From DAOTXN01 sp034435435 (GTDB lineage Bacteria > Chloroflexota > Anaerolineae > S140-20): a DNA stretch of 32,765 nucleotides. The notes under the pieces are model-generated. The model did not search any database. It was not told the origin of the DNA and saw only the letters and a list, made by a program, of their open reading frames with translations. Within the stretch, counting starts at the first letter, position 1. The number at the start of each line of letters is the position of its first letter. The stretch covers positions 1-32,765 of the forward strand of contig DAOTXN010000139.1 in assembly GCA_034435435.1 (NCBI GenBank). Reading direction: 5' to 3'. A program made the position numbers and the translations under genes. Shown piece by piece: positions 1 through 7,625 of the stretch.

Positions 1-6
1 GGTCGG

Positions 7-918
7 ATGTGTAGAGCAGGAATGGAGCAACAAGCCCTGACCCATGCTGCCGTTATCGAACAGTTTCTGGAAACGGTCTTTTGGCTCGAAAAAAAAGATG
101 CAAATGGCGCATCTGTGAGCGCCATTGCTCAGACGGCTCGTTTGTCGGTGGGGCAGGTGCGAGAGATCGGGGCTGCGCTGGCGGAGCGCGGGTTGCTGCA
201 ATGGGACGCGAGTGATGTGTGGCGACTTTCCACGTCGGGAGTACGCCGGCTGTTGAGCGAGTCTGTCGAAGACTATGTGGTGACCATATATCGCCAAAGT
301 CGCAGCCAAAACAAGCAGCGAGTCAGCACATCGGCCATCGCTCAAGCGCTGGGGGTTGCTGCTCCTTCGGTCACGAGTATGATCCAAAACAAGCTCGCCA
401 AATTCGAGCTAGTCGATTATGAGCGGCACCACGGCGTCACGTTGACGCCTCTGGGCGAGCGCATCGCGCTGCAAATCTTGCGCCACCACCGCATCGTTGA
501 ACTGTACCTGACGCAAGAATTGGGTCTGCCGTGGGATCAGGTTCACGACGAAGCGCACCGGTTGGAACACGCGATGTCGCCGATGCTAGTGGAACGCCTG
601 GCCGCGATGTTAGGGGACCCGCAGGTCGATCCGCACGGCGACCCTATTCCTGCCCTCGACGGAACGGTAGAGCGGGGCGATTTTGCACCGCTTTATGATG
701 CCGCTCCTGGGCAGATGGTTGTGGTGCGACGCATTCGCGACCAGTCGGCAGAGGTGTTGCGTTACCTGGGAACGCTGCACCTGCTTCCCGGTACGCTGGT
801 TCAAATTGTGAGCCGCGCTCCACTCAACGGCCCACTCACAGTGCGCATCGCTGACAAAGAGCAAGTCCTGGGGCGCGAACTGGCCTGCGTGGTTCTGGTT
901 TCACCCTCAGGACAGTAG
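7..918 (+). CDS. DtxR/IdeR-type metal-dependent transcriptional repressor with doubled N-terminal winged helix
   Basis: Probable metal-sensing DNA-binding repressor of the DtxR/MntR family (Fe2+ or Mn2+ dependent in known members). Residues 87-155 form the usual DtxR winged helix (EDYVVTIY, then VSTSAIAQALGV recognition region). Residues 156-220 match the dimerisation/metal domain: HH at 160-161, VHDEAHRLEHAMS at 179-191 (DtxR has VHDEACRWEHVMS, so the metal-site Cys is His184 here) and GDPIPALDG. Residues 225-300 are a FeoA/SH3-like C-terminal domain. Residues 15-82 look like a second, more diverged copy of the winged helix, making the protein longer than typical DtxR (about 226 aa). The start may be ATG 7 or ATG 22; the window edge hides the upstream region. 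First gene of a tight plus-strand run; the metal sensed cannot be told from sequence. Confidence 0.85.
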   Translation: MCRAGMEQQALTHAAVIEQFLETVFWLEKKDANGASVSAIAQTARLSVGQVREIGAALAERGLLQWDASDVWRLSTSGVRRLLSESVEDYVVTIYRQSRSQNKQRVSTSAIAQALGVAAPSVTSMIQNKLAKFELVDYERHHGVTLTPLGERIALQILRHHRIVELYLTQELGLPWDQVHDEAHRLEHAMSPMLVERLAAMLGDPQVDPHGDPIPALDGTVERGDFAPLYDAAPGQMVVVRRIRDQSAEVLRYLGTLHLLPGTLVQIVSRAPLNGPLTVRIADKEQVLGRELACVVLVSPSGQ

Positions 919-932
919 AGGAGTAGAGGATT

Positions 933-1463
933 TTGGAACGTGTGCACACATTGATTCACGCCAACCGTAAAGAGCTGGAACGTTTTCTCAAATTCATGGT
1001 CGTCGGGACCGTTGGCGCCGTGGTAGATTTTGGGACGCTTTATCTCCTGCACGCAGTTTGGGGCTTGCCCATTCTTTTCTCCAATACATGCTCTTTTACT
1101 GCCGCTGTGTTGAGCAACTTTACGTGGAATCGCTATTGGACTTATCCCGACTCGCGCTCCAAGCCCATCCACACTCAATTGACCCAATTTTTCGCGGTCA
1201 ACGTTGTGGGGTGGGGAATCAACAGCAGCATCTTGCTGCTGCTACGCTATCCATGCGTTGCGCTGGTTGACGGCTTGAGCGCTCATATTTCTATGTTGAG
1301 CGACCCAGATGTGGTTTACAGGATGGGGTATAACCTGGCTAAAGCGATCGCCACGATAGTGGTCTTGTTCTGGAACTTTTTTGTGAATCGTTTCTGGACC
1401 TACAGGGACGTTGGGCAGTGGGGTAGCGCCGTGTCTGCCGGAGCAGGGCAAGAGAGTCAATGA
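933..1463 (+). CDS. GtrA-like membrane protein
   Basis: Small polytopic membrane protein (176 aa) of the GtrA family, which is linked to export or flipping of lipid-linked sugars for cell-surface polysaccharides. About four hydrophobic segments are visible (near residues 17-38, 45-62, 88-108 and 135-158). The family signatures WNRYWTY (about residue 66) and NRFWTYRD (near residue 151) follow the second and fourth segments. The start is TTG 933, supported by GAGGAG at 918-923 nine bases upstream; an in-frame GTG at 942 is an alternative. The gene starts 14 bases after the DtxR-like gene and overlaps the glycosyltransferase by four bases, so the two are probably translationally coupled and may act on the same glycolipid pathway (inference). 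Confidence 0.85.
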   Translation: MERVHTLIHANRKELERFLKFMVVGTVGAVVDFGTLYLLHAVWGLPILFSNTCSFTAAVLSNFTWNRYWTYPDSRSKPIHTQLTQFFAVNVVGWGINSSILLLLRYPCVALVDGLSAHISMLSDPDVVYRMGYNLAKAIATIVVLFWNFFVNRFWTYRDVGQWGSAVSAGAGQESQ

Positions 1464-2866
1464 TGCGTATCGGGATCGATTACACGCCAGCCATCAGCCA
1501 GAGCGCCGGTATCGGGCGTTACGTGCGCGAGCTGGTGCGCGCTCTGGCTGCCGTGGATCACGAGAGCAAATATACCCTCTTTGTCGCCGGGGGACGGATG
1601 ACGGCCCGGGAGGTGTGGGGTGGACAGCATGTTCTGTTGGTCAGCGAGGGAGGCGAGCTGGAAACTCAGACCAAGCTAACGTTGGAGCACAGCGGCTATC
1701 AGGTTGAGACGTGCCGTCCCGCAGACGCATTGGCTGCGCTGGGCCGCACCACCCCCGACACAGTGGCAACCCCCCAACCCACCGATGACCTGAGAACGGC
1801 GTGCGCCGAGCAGGGCGCGCGCGTGATGCTCGTCCGCATAAAGGGCCATCGGCCAGTTCTGAGCATGCCGAACTTTCAATTCAGATCGGCCACCTTGTCC
1901 GACGTGTGGCTGGCGCGCCTGTGGCATCGCCTGCGCGTACCGCTGGCGGTAGAAAGATTGATCGGTCCCCAAGACTTGTTCCACGCCACCGACTTTGTAT
2001 TACCCCCCACGTCGTCGCGCACCCGCACCCTGCTCACGGTGCACGATCTCTCCTTTGTGCGCGACCCCGAGTCAGCCACTCCAACCTTGCGGCGGTATTT
2101 GAATGCAGTCGTACCCCGATCGGTGGGTCGGGCCAACCACGTCTTGGCCGACTCGCAAGCCACCAAAGACGATCTGATCGATCTATATGGTATCACAGAC
2201 GAGCGGGTGAGTGTGCTCTACTGCGGTGTGGACGCGCGTTTCACTCCCTCAAAGCAGCGCGGCGAAGGGGAGCGCATCCGTCGCCGCTACAAATTGGGGC
2301 ATCAACCCTATATCTTGAGCCTGGGCACGCTGCAACCGCGCAAGAATTACGGCCGGCTCATCTCGGCTTTTGCGTTGGTGGCCGATGTGTCGCGGCGCAT
2401 TGATGGTCGGCCCACGACGCACAACCTGGTGATCGTAGGCAAACAAGGCTGGCTCCACGACAGTATCCGCGCCGACGCCGCGCGTCTGGGCCTGCGGACG
2501 CGGGTCATTTTTCCCGGCTTTGTGCAAGATGAAGACCTGCCTGCCCTCTATCGCAACGCCGACTTGTTTGCTTTTCCATCCCTCTACGAGGGTTTTGGCC
2601 TGCCGCCGCTGGAAGCCATGGCTTGCGGCACGCCGGTGGTGACGTCGAATGTGTCTTCACTGCCGGAAGTTGTGGGCGACGCCGGGTTGACCGTGGATCC
2701 AACCGACATATATGCCCTGGCTAACGCGATGAGTCGTGTGTTGCAGGACACCCGCCTGCGCCAGGAAATGGTCGAAAAGGGACTGGCGCGAACGGCCCAG
2801 TTCACCTGGTTGCGCGCGGCCCGCCAGTTGCAACAGATTTATCAGAGCGTGGGCCAAAGCACCTAA
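1460..2866 (+). CDS. GT4-family glycosyltransferase with a REC-like insertion
   Basis: Retaining glycosyltransferase of the GT-B fold, family GT4 type, which transfers a sugar from a nucleotide donor to a growing glycan or lipid. The N-terminal acceptor half starts with IGIDYTPAISQSAGIGRY. The C-terminal donor half contains LSLGTLQPRKNY, the GFGLPPLEAMACGTPVV donor-binding region with its Glu pair, and SLPEVVGDAGL. At 468 aa it is longer than relatives of about 370-380 aa. The excess lies at residues 46-136 (about 1595-1868), between YTLFVAGG and PNFQFRSATLSD, which are adjacent in ordinary members. That insert reads like the first half of a response-regulator receiver domain (HVLLVSEGGE, then LEHSGYQVETCRPADALAAL) without the acidic phosphorylation site. 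ATG 1460 overlaps the GtrA stop; ATG 1463 is also possible. Confidence 0.88.
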   Translation: MMRIGIDYTPAISQSAGIGRYVRELVRALAAVDHESKYTLFVAGGRMTAREVWGGQHVLLVSEGGELETQTKLTLEHSGYQVETCRPADALAALGRTTPDTVATPQPTDDLRTACAEQGARVMLVRIKGHRPVLSMPNFQFRSATLSDVWLARLWHRLRVPLAVERLIGPQDLFHATDFVLPPTSSRTRTLLTVHDLSFVRDPESATPTLRRYLNAVVPRSVGRANHVLADSQATKDDLIDLYGITDERVSVLYCGVDARFTPSKQRGEGERIRRRYKLGHQPYILSLGTLQPRKNYGRLISAFALVADVSRRIDGRPTTHNLVIVGKQGWLHDSIRADAARLGLRTRVIFPGFVQDEDLPALYRNADLFAFPSLYEGFGLPPLEAMACGTPVVTSNVSSLPEVVGDAGLTVDPTDIYALANAMSRVLQDTRLRQEMVEKGLARTAQFTWLRAARQLQQIYQSVGQST

Positions 2867-2908
2867 CTGCCCTCCCCGCTCGATTCATTTCTTACAAAAG
2901 ACTGTGAG

Positions 2909-3724
2909 ATGAATCCCGTTTCTGAACCTCGTCTCATCTATCGCACCGACGGTGAATGGATGGCCTTGCTTTATGAGGGAAATCTCTTTGACACGTTGGG
3001 CGAATGGGTAGGTTGGTTGGATGGAACGGATGTGTACGGCCTGGATGGTGAGTACATCGGCTACATCAACCCCGATGGGCGACTGCTGCGCCAGCGGGTG
3101 CTGCCATATCGAAAACGCCGTTGCCCTCCCAAGCTGACGCCGCGTTTCAAGCCCCCCAAAACCGTGCCGCTGCCGCCAATGTTCGCGGAACTGCCTTACG
3201 ACGTCATCGACGTGTTCGAGGAAACGCCGCATATCTTGCAAGCGGTCAGCGAGTTGCGGCCTGACGCGGGAGAGTCGCCGCTCTTTCGGCTATCCGAGCG
3301 GGACCCGCGTGTGGCGACGCAGCAAAAACTGCGCCAGATCGAGCGAAATCTGATGGAAGAGATGGTCTATGGGATCATCTACAGTTATGGCGTGACCAGA
3401 CCACCGGTACCCATCGAAGCGATGGCCGCCGGACTCCCCCTGGAGCGCGCGACCGAGATCGAGCCGATCTCGCCCGCCGAGCGCCTGCGGTTGGCCGAAG
3501 AAATGATCGACAAGCTGGGGCGTTCGCCGTGGGCGGTTGAGCGCGGCTATGGCGACGGGAAGGGCTTTACCCCCGCGCAAACCGAGTACGCCGCGCGGGC
3601 CTTGTTGCTGCCGCGCCACTGGCTGCTCAAAATTCCCGAACATCTGCGCTGGCCGCCGGCGCTGATCCTGCGCTTTCTCGTGCCCGAATGGGTGGTGAGC
3701 TGGCGCTTGCACGACCTGGAATAG
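2909..3724 (+). CDS. 4-fold beta-flower domain protein with a degenerate IrrE/M78-like C-terminal domain
   Basis: Protein of unknown function, 271 aa. Residues 8-65 contain repeated short hairpin units with GEWMALLYEGNLFD, GEWVGWLDG, VYGLDGEYIGYI and DGRLLRQR. This is the pattern of the beta-flower domain common in Chloroflexota and Deinococcus proteins (recognised from memory). A Pro-rich linker follows (70-95). Residues about 150-270 resemble the ImmA/IrrE (M78) fold: a start like PPVPIEAMAAGLPL, a late TEYAARALLLPRHWL matching the usual E..AN.FA..LLMP element, and an ending like VPEWVVSWRLHDL. The HExxH zinc motif expected in an active M78 peptidase is not present. No strong ribosome binding site is visible. 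The gene lies one base upstream of the AAA+ chelatase-like gene, suggesting cotranscription. Confidence 0.6.
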   Translation: MNPVSEPRLIYRTDGEWMALLYEGNLFDTLGEWVGWLDGTDVYGLDGEYIGYINPDGRLLRQRVLPYRKRRCPPKLTPRFKPPKTVPLPPMFAELPYDVIDVFEETPHILQAVSELRPDAGESPLFRLSERDPRVATQQKLRQIERNLMEEMVYGIIYSYGVTRPPVPIEAMAAGLPLERATEIEPISPAERLRLAEEMIDKLGRSPWAVERGYGDGKGFTPAQTEYAARALLLPRHWLLKIPEHLRWPPALILRFLVPEWVVSWRLHDLE

Positions 3725-3725
3725 G

Positions 3726-4898
3726 ATGGTCCAAAAGGGAATTCCCTCGCGTTTGTTGGAATTGCTCGAGAACGCCAGCCCCGCCGCAGCCGTGCTGCAG
3801 GCCGAGCGGGAAGACCGGGGCCTGGCCGACGTGGTGCGTTTTCCGTTCTTAGCCCTGGTGGGCCAAGCCGAGATGAAAACGGCTCTCATCCTGGCGCTCA
3901 TCAATCCCCACGTTGGCGGCGTGCTGCTCATCGGCCCGCGCGGTACCGGCAAGACCACCGCAGTGCGTGGCTTGGTCGAACTGTTGCCCACGGTAGAGCG
4001 CAGCACGTGTCCCCAAGGCTGTACACCCGAAGCCGTCGCGGTAGGCGGTATGGATGCGATCTGCCCCCGCTGCGCGGAAAAACTGGCTTACGGTGAGCCG
4101 ATTACCGCTCCCGACCGCATGCGCTTGATTGAACTGCCTCTAAACGCTCGTCTGGAAGACGTCATCGGCGGCGTTGATGAGCGCGTCGCTGTGGAGCAAC
4201 GCAAAATTCGCCTGGAGCGTGGCATCCTATCCTATGCCGACCAAAACCTGCTCTATGTGGATGAGGTCAATCTGCTGGACGATGACATTGTCAACGCCAT
4301 CCTTGACGCGGCGGCCCAGGGCTATTACACTGTTCGGCGTGGCCCACTGACCAACACTTATCGCGCCCGACTGACGCTCATCGGCTCGATGAATCCCGAA
4401 GAAGGAAATTTGCGCCCGCAGATCATGGATCGCTTTGGATTGCGTGTTGTGGTGCGGGGCATGGACAACGCAGACCAGCGCCGCGAAGCCACGCGACGTG
4501 CACAAGCGTTTGGCGACCATCCTTATCAGTTTGTCGGACGTTTCGCCGAGACAACGGTTCTGGTAGCCGAAGAAATCCACGCGGCGCGCGAGCGTCTACC
4601 CACGGTGACGGTGTCGCCGGAGGCCGAGCAGGCCGCGCTTGAGCTGGTCAAGCAGATGCACATCCAATCGCTGCGTGCGGAAATCGTCATGTTGCAGGCG
4701 GCGCGCGCGCGCGCGGCCGCCGATGAGCGCGACATCGCTACCGCCGCCGACGTCGTCGCCGTGGCTCCGTTGGCGCTGCGTCTGCGCTACAGCCCATTCA
4801 TTGCCGAATATGTGCAGGCGCGGCAAAGAGAAGAACAGGCCATTCAAGAGGCCATTGACGCGCTGGTGTTGCCGGCCGAAGAGCAGAAGGGCGTATGA
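3726..4898 (+). CDS. Magnesium chelatase ChlI/BchI-type AAA+ ATPase
   Basis: AAA+ ATPase related to subunit I of magnesium chelatase, which hydrolyses ATP to drive metal insertion into a tetrapyrrole. Visible elements: Walker A GPRGTGKTT (residues 70-78), a four-cysteine cluster (C95, C99, C113, C116) in the insertion, Walker B LLYVDEVNLL (175-184), the GSMNPEEG sensor region (220-227) and PQIMDRFGLRV with the arginine-finger region. Length (390 aa) is normal for BchI. No BchD or BchH/CobN-like partner is in the window, so true chelatase activity is uncertain; such orphan ChlI proteins may serve other remodelling roles. It starts one base after the preceding stop and its own TGA overlaps the next ATG, placing it inside the operon. 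Confidence 0.85.
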   Translation: MVQKGIPSRLLELLENASPAAAVLQAEREDRGLADVVRFPFLALVGQAEMKTALILALINPHVGGVLLIGPRGTGKTTAVRGLVELLPTVERSTCPQGCTPEAVAVGGMDAICPRCAEKLAYGEPITAPDRMRLIELPLNARLEDVIGGVDERVAVEQRKIRLERGILSYADQNLLYVDEVNLLDDDIVNAILDAAAQGYYTVRRGPLTNTYRARLTLIGSMNPEEGNLRPQIMDRFGLRVVVRGMDNADQRREATRRAQAFGDHPYQFVGRFAETTVLVAEEIHAARERLPTVTVSPEAEQAALELVKQMHIQSLRAEIVMLQAARARAAADERDIATAADVVAVAPLALRLRYSPFIAEYVQARQREEQAIQEAIDALVLPAEEQKGV

Positions 4899-5521
4899 GT
4901 AGACCGGCTCGTTGGACGGCGCTGCTGGGAGTCGTGTTCGCGCTGATCGGCATGTGGGGAGCGTGGGCGCCTCACCGGTCCGCCGCGCTCATTCTCAGCG
5001 GGTGGGACCTGGCCGAAACTCTTAAATTCGTGCCAGGGGCCAACGTGCCCCGCGATCTATTCTACCTGCCGGCCGGGTGCGGCGCGATCGCTCTTGCTCT
5101 CCTGATCAACCTGCCCAAAAGACGAACCAAGCAACTAACCAGTCAACTTGTCCTCCACTTGATCGTCGTGTGTGTGGCATTGGGCTTGATGGCGTCTATC
5201 CTACCGCCCTATCCCGACACGTTGACCGGTTTTCGCTCGGCCGAGTATCGTTGGCGTTTCATCATGGGCGGCGGGGGATCGCTGCTGGCGCTGCTGGCGC
5301 TCACCAGTGATCGCTGGCCGCCGCGCTGGGTCGGCGCGGCGCTGCTCGGATTGGCGTTGCTGGGGGCGCTCCCGGCGGCGTGGCAGTTTGCCCAAGTGCG
5401 TAACGAGCTAACGGCCGTGTACGGCAGTCCCATCGGTTGGGGCTGGGGCCTCATTGTGTTCTTGCTTGGCTGGGGGCTGGTAGGTGCGACCGGCGGGAGG
5501 GTGCTGGGTAAAAGGCGATGA
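4895..5521 (+). CDS. Polytopic membrane protein of unknown function
   Basis: I do not recognise a family. The 208-aa protein has about six hydrophobic segments (near residues 8-26, 58-74, 84-104, 126-142, 146-165 and 183-203), joined by short charged loops such as KRRTKQ. A conserved-looking extracytoplasmic loop carries SGWDLAETLKFVPG between the first two segments. The N-terminus (MSRPARW) is basic, suggesting an inside orientation. It overlaps both neighbours by four bases (ATGA), so translation is probably coupled to the ChlI-like ATPase upstream and the methyltransferase downstream. A functional link to these is inference only. Confidence 0.75.
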   Translation: MSRPARWTALLGVVFALIGMWGAWAPHRSAALILSGWDLAETLKFVPGANVPRDLFYLPAGCGAIALALLINLPKRRTKQLTSQLVLHLIVVCVALGLMASILPPYPDTLTGFRSAEYRWRFIMGGGGSLLALLALTSDRWPPRWVGAALLGLALLGALPAAWQFAQVRNELTAVYGSPIGWGWGLIVFLLGWGLVGATGGRVLGKRR

Positions 5522-6336
5522 GACCTCCTCGTCGGCCCATTGGTCAGCCCACGCGCGGCAAGACCGCCCACAACCGTCTGCGTCGCGTGGATAATTTTGT
5601 TCTGTTGTACGACCCCGGCCTGATCCGGCGGCGCGACGGCGTCTGGGCTGATGCGCCTTTTGTAGACCTGGGCTATGGCGCAGAACCGTGGACGACGTTA
5701 GAGAGCGCCGCCCGCCTGCGCCGGCTGAACCCGGCGCTACCCGTCGTGGGCGTCGAGATCGACCCGCAGCGGGTCGCCGCCGCCCAACCCTGCGCCGATG
5801 CATTGACCCAGTTTCGGCTGGGCGGGTTCAACTTGCCCGTCGCCGTTGGCGTGCGCCTCATTCGCGCCTTTAATGTGCTGCGCCAATACGACGAGGCCGA
5901 CGTGAGTGGGGCCTGGTCGGTCCTGGGGAGCTATTTATTGCCCGGCGGCCTGCTTATCGAAGGCACGTCGGACCCGTTCGGCCAGGTGTGGGTCGCCAAC
6001 CTGTTGCGCAAGCATGAGACCGGGCTGGTCAGTGAGGGGCTGCTCTTGAGCACCAATTTTCGCCAGGGTTTTGAGCCGGGCCTTTTTCAGCCCGTGTTGC
6101 CCAAGAATGTCATTCACCGCGTGGTCCCCGGCGAGCCGATTCATCGCTTTTTCACGGCTTGGAAACAGTGCTATCGAGACCTGTTGCCTGTGCGCAGCCT
6201 GGGATTGCGCCAGCTTTTTGCCGAGAGCGCCCGGCGTTTGGCCGCGCAGGGTTATGTCATTGATACCCGCCGTCGGCTGTTGTCCAGGGGGTATCTCTTG
6301 TGGAAAGACGAACGACGAACTCCGAATGACGAATGA
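5518..6336 (+). CDS. Class I SAM-dependent methyltransferase-like protein
   Basis: Rossmann-type methyltransferase-like protein of 272 aa, substrate unknown. SAM-binding motif I is FVDLGYGAEPWTT (residues 48-60), the acidic end of strand 2 is VVGVEIDPQRV (76-86), and FNVLRQYDEADV follows as motif IV-like. The Arg-rich start with TRGKTAHNRLRRVDNF is shared with actinobacterial and chloroflexal relatives that I recall as uncharacterised methyltransferases. ATG 5518 overlaps the preceding stop. The C-terminus (ERRTPNDE) is read from a simple intergenic-type repeat at 6309-6335, so the original gene may have ended slightly differently. Confidence 0.78.
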   Translation: MRPPRRPIGQPTRGKTAHNRLRRVDNFVLLYDPGLIRRRDGVWADAPFVDLGYGAEPWTTLESAARLRRLNPALPVVGVEIDPQRVAAAQPCADALTQFRLGGFNLPVAVGVRLIRAFNVLRQYDEADVSGAWSVLGSYLLPGGLLIEGTSDPFGQVWVANLLRKHETGLVSEGLLLSTNFRQGFEPGLFQPVLPKNVIHRVVPGEPIHRFFTAWKQCYRDLLPVRSLGLRQLFAESARRLAAQGYVIDTRRRLLSRGYLLWKDERRTPNDE

Positions 6337-6400
6337 CACATCTCTCCAAAATCCAAAACCTGTAGTGAGCGAGGCGAATCTATCCAAAATCCAGAATCAC
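6305..6400. repeat. Word-like short repeats spanning the junction of two genes
   Basis: Two groups of degenerate direct repeats lie here: GACGAA / GACGAAC / CCGAATGACGAATGAC at 6307-6336, then two near-copies of ATCCAAAATCC around 6350 and 6384 separated by GTAGTGAGCGAGGCGAAT. Such strings are typical of dispersed intergenic repeats in Chloroflexota and cyanobacterial genomes (recollection). Here they encode the last residues of the methyltransferase in one frame and the apparent first 25 residues of TrmI in another. Confidence 0.55.
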
Positions 6401-7162
6401 ACACTCCCCGGCGACGTGGTGTTGTTGCTTAGCCAGGATCGCAAGCCGTTTATCTTTGTGCTCAAGCCGGGCGCGCACATGCACACGCATCGCGGGGGTA
6501 TCGCCCATGATGATCTGATTGGGCAGCCGTGGGGCCAGCCGGTCGCGTCTCACCTGGGCGCCAAATTCACGCTGCTGCGCCCCTCGACCGACGACCTGGT
6601 GCGCCACATCAAGCGTAACTCGCAGATCGTGTATCCCAAGGATGCCGGGTATGCCCTGATGCGCATGGGCGTCCGCTCCGGCTATCGGGTGATCGAAGCG
6701 GGCGCCGGCAGCGGCGCGATGGCGCTGATGCTGGCCCAGGCTGTCATGCCTGAGGGTCAGGTCTATTCCTACGACAACCGACCCGACATGCTGGCGCTGG
6801 CGCGAGAGAACCTGGCCCGGGTGGGGCTGGAGCGTTACGTCACGTTCAATCTGCGCGACGTGGGTGAAGGATTTGACGAAAGCGGCGTGGATGCGTTGTT
6901 TTATGACCTGCCCACGCCGTGGCGCTATTTGGAGCAGGCGGCGACGGCTCTGATCGGCGGCGGCTTTTTCGCCTGCATCCTGCCCACGACCAACCAGGTC
7001 AGCCAGTTGCTCTATGCGATGGAGCAGGCGCCGTTTGCGATGGTCGAGGTGGAAGAACTGATCTTGCGGCCCTACAAAGCCGTCCCCGCCCGGCTGCGCC
7101 CGATGGACCGTATCACCGGGCACACTGGATTTTTGATCTTTGCCCGCAAGATGGTCGAATAG
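6326..7162 (+). CDS. trmI: TrmI-type tRNA (adenine-58-N1) methyltransferase
   Basis: SAM-dependent enzyme that forms 1-methyladenosine at position 58 in the T-loop of tRNA; bacterial and archaeal members are homotetramers. A small N-terminal beta domain begins at LPGDVVLLLSQDRKP (residue 27 from ATG 6326). The family signature RNSQIVYPKDAGYAL is at residues 97-111, SAM motif I is VIEAGAGSGAM (122-132) and the catalytic-region motif is LFYDLPTPW (191-199). The start is uncertain. ATG 6326 overlaps the previous gene by 11 bases and gives 278 aa, but the first 25 residues come from repeat-like DNA; GTG 6365 is an alternative. The C-terminal part HTGFLIFARKMVE is complete. Stop at 7160-7162 is followed directly by the next ATG. 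Confidence 0.88.
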   Translation: MTNDTSLQNPKPVVSEANLSKIQNHTLPGDVVLLLSQDRKPFIFVLKPGAHMHTHRGGIAHDDLIGQPWGQPVASHLGAKFTLLRPSTDDLVRHIKRNSQIVYPKDAGYALMRMGVRSGYRVIEAGAGSGAMALMLAQAVMPEGQVYSYDNRPDMLALARENLARVGLERYVTFNLRDVGEGFDESGVDALFYDLPTPWRYLEQAATALIGGGFFACILPTTNQVSQLLYAMEQAPFAMVEVEELILRPYKAVPARLRPMDRITGHTGFLIFARKMVE

Positions 7163-7531
7163 ATGATGAGCACTTCGCTGCTGTCCGCCCGTCTTACTGC
7201 TCGTGAGCAGATGGCTGTTCAAGCTTTTCTCCAATGGTTACGTCGAGAACATGGAGAGGCCGTTCAGCAAACCATCCTTTTTGGTTCTAAAGCCAGAGGA
7301 GACAGCAGGCCGGATTCGGACATTGACATCCTCATCATCGCCAAAGAGGAAAGCTGGTCCTTGCGCGACGCGATCAGCCTGATCGCTTCAAGGGTGCCTC
7401 TGGAATTTGGCGTGTTAATTGGTCCACGGGTCATCGGCAATGAGCGCTGGCGGCGCATGGAACGGGAACGTTTCAGTCTGTATGAAAATTTGGTGCAAGA
7501 GGGTATCCCACTCGGCCACGACGCTTTATGA
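7163..7531 (+). CDS. MNT-type nucleotidyltransferase domain protein
   Basis: Minimal nucleotidyltransferase (122 aa) of the polymerase-beta superfamily. The signature LFGSKARGDSRPDSDIDILI is at residues 39-58, with Gly41-Ser42 and the metal-binding Asp53 and Asp55 in the GSx10DxD arrangement. Known MntA proteins are antitoxins that AMPylate a HEPN toxin. No HEPN gene lies next to this one, so it is either an orphan antitoxin or a free-standing nucleotidyltransferase. It begins immediately after the trmI stop (ATG 7163 or ATG 7166) and ends the long plus-strand run. The next gene is 94 bases away. Confidence 0.8.
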   Translation: MMSTSLLSARLTAREQMAVQAFLQWLRREHGEAVQQTILFGSKARGDSRPDSDIDILIIAKEESWSLRDAISLIASRVPLEFGVLIGPRVIGNERWRRMERERFSLYENLVQEGIPLGHDAL

Positions 7532-7625
7532 TATTCCCTGGCCGGACCTGATTGACCCACCCGAATGATTGTGCTGCAATTTCACCACTGTAGATATAGC
7601 GAACCACCTGTAGGGGCGAGGACAG

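Noticed and set aside
7532..7625. HEPN gene partner for the MNT protein
   Set aside because: The gap is only 94 bases and the next gene is RelB-like; no HEPN motif is present.
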